NCBI RefSeq assembly: GCF_001619985.1
Contig: NW_017264194.1
Location: forward strand, 1-64,000
Direction: 5' to 3'
DNA length: 64,000 nucleotides
Source: Xylona heveae TC161
Lineage: Eukaryota; Ascomycota; Xylonomycetes; Xylonales; Xylonaceae
Position numbers and translations under genes: made by a program
In this document: positions 55,440 through 64,000 of the stretch, in pieces
How the letters are laid out: each line of letters opens with the position of its first letter
How positions within the stretch are numbered: the first letter of the stretch is position 1
The notes under the pieces: model-generated
Database searches by the model: none
What the model saw: only the letters and a program-made list of their open reading frames with translations
What the model was told of the DNA's origin: nothing

Positions 55440-56804
55440 TGTGAAACGGGATGACCGTGACCCTGGTCAGGGCGTGCGGGGGTTTACGTTATCGATAATA
55501 GAATTGAAGTGAAGAGATCGTAAACGTCATCAGAAAAGGAAAAGAAGGTCTCCTAAGAGTAAACTATCAGCGGTATGTTGGGTCTGTCAGCCATGAGATG
55601 AAATCCGGTGAGAGACTGATTCGATTTCGGGACGCAAGTGAAAGTCGCTTTGATGTGCCAACGTCAGTATCGCGACGCAGTCTTCGGCCGAGTGGGCGTC
55701 AGTACTCTTCCACAGGTAACAGCACAACAACGAGCCTAGATGAGAGCAAAATCAACACGTTGATGCACTTCTGAGTCGTGTTTGAAGACTTTGATGAGCC
55801 AATACGAACACGGCCGAGAGCGATTACCTGACGTCGTCCGGAGATAGCTGATGAAGGCGGTCGGGATTTGAAGAAATCACTAATGGAAACTTATGTCAAG
55901 CTAGGGTCCGCGGCCAGGAAACCTGATGCGCAACGCGAACTTTACTCCCGGTAAGGGAATCGCCCCCGTAAGTGACATTCTAGTACCGCAATGTATCTTA
56001 GAGCTAAAGCTTGGTAAATAATTCGGCCGTTAAGCGTGACGGCAGGTTCCACTACTTTCCAGTACTTTACTGATAATCTCATCGTCAAGTCTCGGGGAGA
56101 CATTGAACGGCATTGATATTGATAAAGCTACAGCTTCTTGCTCGGACATTACCGTGTTCGTAAGCAATTCTATTTCGGAAGTTAGAAATTAGTCAATACC
56201 GCATTGTTTCTTTTGTTGAGATTAAGTTGGATTGTATGCTACTGGAAATTGGCGACAAGCACTGACTCCGTATAACTGTATGTCGGTCGTTCCAAGCGCC
56301 CCGCTTCGTCCGTTAATTTGCGACCCAGAAGTGACGTCATGTGAACGGAACGCTGCACGGTAGCTACCTTACTCCGACAGGTAGGACGCCTGACCAGCCA
56401 CCCCCAAAACAATCACCGAGGTACTTGGGAAAGTAAGGGGAAATACGAAATCCAAAAGTTTCTCTAGTAATATTTAAGCTGTTAATTAGCGGCTCAAAGA
56501 CCAAGGAGGTACTTAATTATGAGGTAACGCGGGCTGCATTCTCCTCCCGGCAACAAACGTCAGATCCTTCTACCTCCAGGACCTACTTGAACGTCAAGGC
56601 CCGTTTCCTGCTCGTCTCAAAATTCTTTTTATTCCTTTGAATTGCCGAGCCCGCTGTCTCAACCCATAAACTGGATATCCATACGGTTGTTTACTTGAGT
56701 AATCTGGCTCAATTGACCGTCTTGTTTTTGAGCTTCGTGTGTTGATAGCTCTCTTATTAGCTCAACAGCTCAATAGCATTGAGCTCTCGCGACTTTTCCT
56801 AGCA
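55440..56804. promoter_or_regulatory. Divergent promoter of VPS13 and DUF3429 genes
   Basis: A 1.36-kb region. It contains a palindromic CRE-type site TGACGTCA at 56332-56339 and a second GACGTC core near 55831. These are candidate bZIP (AtfA-like) sites. The 56550-56800 part is CT-rich, as in many fungal leaders. No ORF. Confidence 0.45.
56332..56339. promoter_or_regulatory. CRE-type palindrome TGACGTCA
   Basis: An exact 8-bp CREB/ATF-type site about 470 bp upstream of the DUF3429 start and 900 bp upstream of VPS13. Which gene it serves, if any, is not known. Confidence 0.45.
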
Positions 56805-58064
56805 ATGGCTGCTCGCACCCTTCTCCGTCCAGGTGCCATACGGCATTTGGGAAGCACCTCCACTGCTTTCTCCCCTCCGATGCGCCGCTATTTGTATCAG
56901 CAGAGCGGTGGTCCCCTTCCAATAATTTCCTTAGCAAATCGCACTGTGCCTCGAAGAGCAGGTCGCTTCCCTCTCCCCCAGGGCCCCCATTCAATTCAAA
57001 GATGTCAGATTACAAGCACAGGCGTCAGGATGGATAAGATAGACGCAAAGGCAGAAGAAAAGATTGCGAAACAAAAGATTGAACCAGACCCAGCGCATGT
57101 CTCCACCGCTTCATCCGTACGGCCGGTATTGAGCGAGCTTAGCCAAGGAGATCAGGGAAAGGAGACCGACATGTTGGCAGGAATCAGAACGGACTTGGTA
57201 TGTAGTCTTCTCGATAATGTATCGTTTACTTAATCATCAGCTAGCTAATTTGGATCTATCCCTTAGTCAACAGTCAAGGACACTTTTGCATTGAAGGAAG
57301 TTCCTCGAGAAGCGTATTATCTTGGGCTGGCCGGGGTTTTGCCATATCTTGCTACATCGCTCACGACAGTCTACCTCGCTTGGGATGTAAAATATGCAGC
57401 TGAGGCAGGTACTGGCTTCCTGCTTTCTGGGCCAACGGCCGAGGCATTTTTAAAATTTCTCGAGCCTATTCAGATCGGTTACGGCGCCGTGGTACGTATT
57501 TTGCTAACCATCAAGGGATGCTGAACTGCCGACTAACCCTGTCTGAAGATTATTTCCTTCCTGGGCGCTATCCACTGGGGCCTGGAATATGCAGGCTACG
57601 GCGGACATCACAGCTACCGCCGTTATGCAATCGGCGTTCTAGCTCCGGCCATTGCATGGCCGTCTGTGCTCATGCCAGCCGAATACGCGCTTATTTCACA
57701 ATTTGCCGCCTTCAACCTTCTATATTTCTTGGATGCTAAGGCTACCGTGAGGGGATGGACGCCTCCCTGGTACGGCACTTACCGCTTTGTATTGACCTTC
57801 ATCGCCGGAGCCAGCATCGTGGTTAGTCTTATTGGCCGAGGCGAGATTGTCAACATGCTGGGACATGCTCCGTCGGCCGGCGACAAAGTGAATCAACTCA
57901 AAGAAACACAGACTACAAGCCTGGAGGAGGAAGAGAATGAGAAGCGGGCGCATCTTGCGACCCAGGAGGAAGAGAGCAAGGCCGAGGAGAGCAAAGATGA
58001 GGAGAGCAAAGACGAAGAGAGCAAAGATGAAGAGAATAAGGAGGAAGGGAGCAAGAAGGAGTAA
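56805..58064 (+). CDS. DUF3429 membrane protein, probably mitochondrial
   Basis: Three exons, 56805-57197, 57267-57491 and 57549-58064, give 377 residues. I chose the ATG at 56805 because it opens a typical basic presequence (MAARTLLRPGAIRHL); an in-frame ATG at 56739 would add 22 residues. The DUF3429 domain covers about 140-310 with four to five membrane helices: YYLGLAGVLPYLATSLTTVY, IISFLGAIHWGLEYAGYGG (restored by splicing), RYAIGVLAPAIAWPSVLM and YRFVLTFIAGASIVVSLIGR. The C-terminus is a highly charged tail with KDEES repeats encoded by 15-bp DNA units (57972-58035). The domain is shared with animal TMEM69; its molecular role is unknown. Mitochondrial location is inferred from the N-terminus. 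Confidence 0.88.
57972..58035 (+). repeat. 15-bp in-frame repeat coding KDEES units
   Basis: Four imperfect 15-bp units (GAGGAGAGCAAAGAT type), each giving K-D/A-E-E-S/N in the acidic tail of the DUF3429 protein. Confidence 0.85.
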
Positions 58065-61545
<3,481 letters not shown>

Positions 61546-64000
61546 CGACGAAAACGAGCAAAATTTTGGGAGTACGGCATGGTAATCTTCTTCACCGGTA
61601 TATAGCCCTTTTTTTTTTTTCTATCTTCTCTTCTTTGCCTGGGGAGAAATGTTGCTTCTGAGGGTCTCTCAATCATGTATATCATTGTCCGCAGATACCC
61701 GTGGGACATGTGTATATTAGGATTTTCTTTGTTCTCTCGGCGTAGATACGAGTGCATAATAATCAATGTAGTATACTCTAATAGCAGCTCCTTGCTTCAT
61801 TCCTGTGCGGATTGTCCAAGGCCTTTTTGGCAAGGGCCTTGTAAAGCGATACACTCTCCCTAGTGGTTATGAAGGCACCAGGATAGGAACATGCATGCTT
61901 CTAGTTGCTTTCCCTAACCGGAGAGTTTGGGCCGTTGCAACCTCCAAATAGAACAGCAAAACCCTGCATGAATTTGACCAAATTCAATACGTTACCTCCA
62001 CCTGACCTCGGTAGATGGAATTGCTTTTCAGCTGAGAATTTGGGGGCGAAGCTAAATACTCATCGCCAAGAAAATGACTCGATATTTGCGATGAACCGCC
62101 AACCCGCCCTAGTTGACTACTTCCGTGAATCGAAGGTTACACCCATATGACCTGCGAACCGCAAGAGCAGTCGAATCCCGCTGATCTTCTGCTCCTCCCT
62201 TGGGGTGAGTCTCGCTACCCCTAGCATTATTCAGAGACAGTGGACGGAGCTATTTCAATACATGTTTACGACACAGTGTAGGTTGAGCACAGAGAAATAT
62301 TCTGACAGACTGGATCTGGATATTGACTTTGACAAGCATTGTCCCTGTGTGGCGCCCAAAAGTGAAGAGGTGCAGAGTCGCCCGTTCAATCGGAAAATAC
62401 CCCAGTTTGGCTCCCCAGTCTTGCAAGGTCCGTATGGAGTCGCCCTTCGTTCCAGCTTTAGCTTCCTAGAGATTCATCTTGGATTTGTCACGGAAGAAGG
62501 AGCTTGCACTTGAGCGGCGCAATCGCTGGTCTAACAAGGATCCGCTTCGTACGAAGACCGAATGTGAGTCTCCGAAAAGATGTGCTATTCTCTGCGAGAA
62601 ACTTACCGCCTGACGCGTCGCGTCAGCTATGGCTATTTCCGCTCGAATCTGGACCACTGCATTATTCACCAGTAATTTAATTATCTTTCTGGGGTGTTCC
62701 CTGCCTTCTCCCCGTGGGGCCCAGCATTACAACCCCACGGATTTGTTCCCACCATAGCGACGGGTCAATGCGGGTGGCTCAACGGTCTCACACAATCGCC
62801 GCATATGCTGAATCGATATTCTCCACTGTCCACCGCTAGCACCTAAGATACGGGACCTCGTTCGGCAAGGAAGGCATATCTTTTGCTCATTTCCCAAAAC
62901 ATCGTCTCTACTGAAGAATGCCCTTGCAGAGACCTATCATCCTAGCGCTGGCTCGTGCGAGAGACTAGCTCCAGGGTGACAATTCTATTATGAGGGCAAC
63001 GAAGATCCGGGGCGACTGCCTGCAGCGCCCGTTCGGTCGTCTTCCCGGTATGATGGGTCTGCTTACGACAACCTTGTTGTTTATCACATGAACTTTGAGT
63101 ATCACCGCATGCGTTATTTGCTTTTCCCTTGACTGTTGCACGCTCCTTGTTTCCGAATTGAGCTCTTGTGGATCGCGGGGCTTACATCGAAGGCTTGAAT
63201 TTGGGCATGTTTACTCTCGCCCGCTCCCATCCCCAGCCAGTTCCACCTCCTTGAAGCTCTATTTTTGACAAAGCAAAGGGCAACCGGTTTTGAAGCATTT
63301 CCGCGCTGGCAAAACATGTTCCGCATCCCTGTCTAAACATTTTGATGAACCTTACCCTGAAGAAAAGTGATAATTTGCTAGCTTTTGCTATCCTGCGCTG
63401 GCAGACCTCTTCCGGTCCGTGCAAAAGCCTCCCTCCCTTTATTTTTCTTGCTCTTCGTCCTATCCATTCCCCATGCTTGCAGGATCCACCAACTACTTCA
63501 ACGACGGGGTCAACGGGCACGCGTTGGCCCCTATGAAATTTGCAAAGGCGATTCTCAGTGCTTACGAAATTTTCTTATTGTTAAAGTCACTCGACGACTA
63601 ATTACCAATGAATCAACTGCGCAGCTCGGTGCCATAAAATATGTGTACCGCACAAATTTGTGCTCGTTTATACAACCAAAATCACAACCCACGGATCATG
63701 TTGCCGATTCGGCACCGCTTCCTTGTATCACCTTCTACATGTCTTCTTAGACATTTGTCATTTCCATTCAAAAATGATGAGCACAATAGCAATGACCACC
63801 TCGCTCTGATCATGATGATAGTGTAGGGTACATATGGCGCAAATGTTCCTCGTACCTTGCAGAATCTCGGGTCGACTGACACAAAAAGTCTGCGCCAAAT
63901 TCTCTTGACCGCTAGAAATTCAGCCCTGCTATGCAACTCTTTTTTTTTCTGACCCCTGGGGTTTCTCGGCTCTCGCCTCAAATGGCAAAAGAACAGCTGT
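61546..64000. other. 2.45-kb region without a convincing gene
   Basis: Starts with the 3' region of the glycerol kinase gene (T-rich near 61610). Beyond, all ORFs are shorter than about 120 codons on either strand, with no family-like sequence. Composition is not strongly AT-shifted. It could be the long regulatory region of a gene beyond the window, or a decayed gene. GACGCGTCGCGTCAG at 62612-62626 contains a short palindromic core. Confidence 0.5.

Overview
The window is nuclear DNA from a filamentous ascomycete, most likely of the Eurotiales (Aspergillus/Penicillium relatives). The evidence is the short GT-AG introns (about 46-64 nt, many with CTAAC-like branch points), fungus-specific families (Dfg5/Dcw1 GH76 mannosidase, Dal5-type and monocarboxylate-type MFS carriers, DUF3632, DUF3429, the HQD orphan kinase-like family), and an AT-rich repeat block whose palindromes differ mainly by C/T changes, as repeat-induced point mutation (RIP) would produce. 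No species can be named from the sequence alone.

Layout. 1-2.0 kb: an LTR-retroelement fossil and an array of palindromic ~60-bp repeats flanked by a 100-bp direct repeat. 2.2-4.0 kb: Dal5-type anion/allantoate carrier. 4.2-4.6 kb: a MITE with perfect 15-bp inverted ends. 4.8-6.6 kb: zinc-finger protein with three Cys-Pro motifs. 6.9-8.6 kb: amidoligase and an unknown small gene in tandem. 9.4-12.9 kb: large disordered serine-rich protein. 13.3-15.6 kb: orphan kinase-like protein. 16.0-17.5 kb: monocarboxylate-type MFS. 18.1-19.9 kb: Zn2Cys6-like/homeodomain/C2H2 regulator. 20.4-22.7 kb: a fusion of diaminopropionate ammonia-lyase and an M20 deacylase. 23.3-24.9 kb: divergent M20 hydantoinase/carbamoylase-type amidase. 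25.6-27.2 kb: GPI-anchored GH76. 28.1-29.1 kb: DUF3632 pseudogene. 29.2-31.1 kb: DHA2-type MFS. 32.3-35.1 kb: mitochondrial i-AAA protease (YME1). 36.1-37.7 kb: four-finger C2H2 factor, followed by 7.8 kb with no convincing gene. 45.5-55.4 kb: VPS13. 56.8-58.1 kb: DUF3429 membrane protein. 59.7-61.5 kb: glycerol kinase. 61.5-64 kb: no convincing gene.

The right half (YME1, VPS13, DUF3429, GUT1) is conserved housekeeping. The left third is accessory. Its most interesting part is 20.4-24.9 kb: an intronless fusion joining counterparts of bacterial YgeX and YgeY, head-to-head with a HyuC/AmaB-type amidase across a 646-bp promoter that carries three GATA-factor-type sites and a near-perfect palindrome. 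The bacterial counterparts sit together in the ygeW-ygeX-ygeY-hyuA-yqeA cluster, so I infer a nitrogen-scavenging module acting on an N-acylated or N-carbamoylated diaminopropionate-like compound, possibly with the nearby regulator and carriers. The ammonia-lyase domain also has Lys where the E. coli enzyme has the catalytic base Asp120, while the Asp189 equivalent is kept.

Gene models were spliced by eye. Each listed multi-exon model sums to a multiple of three and restores family-conserved sequence across its junctions.
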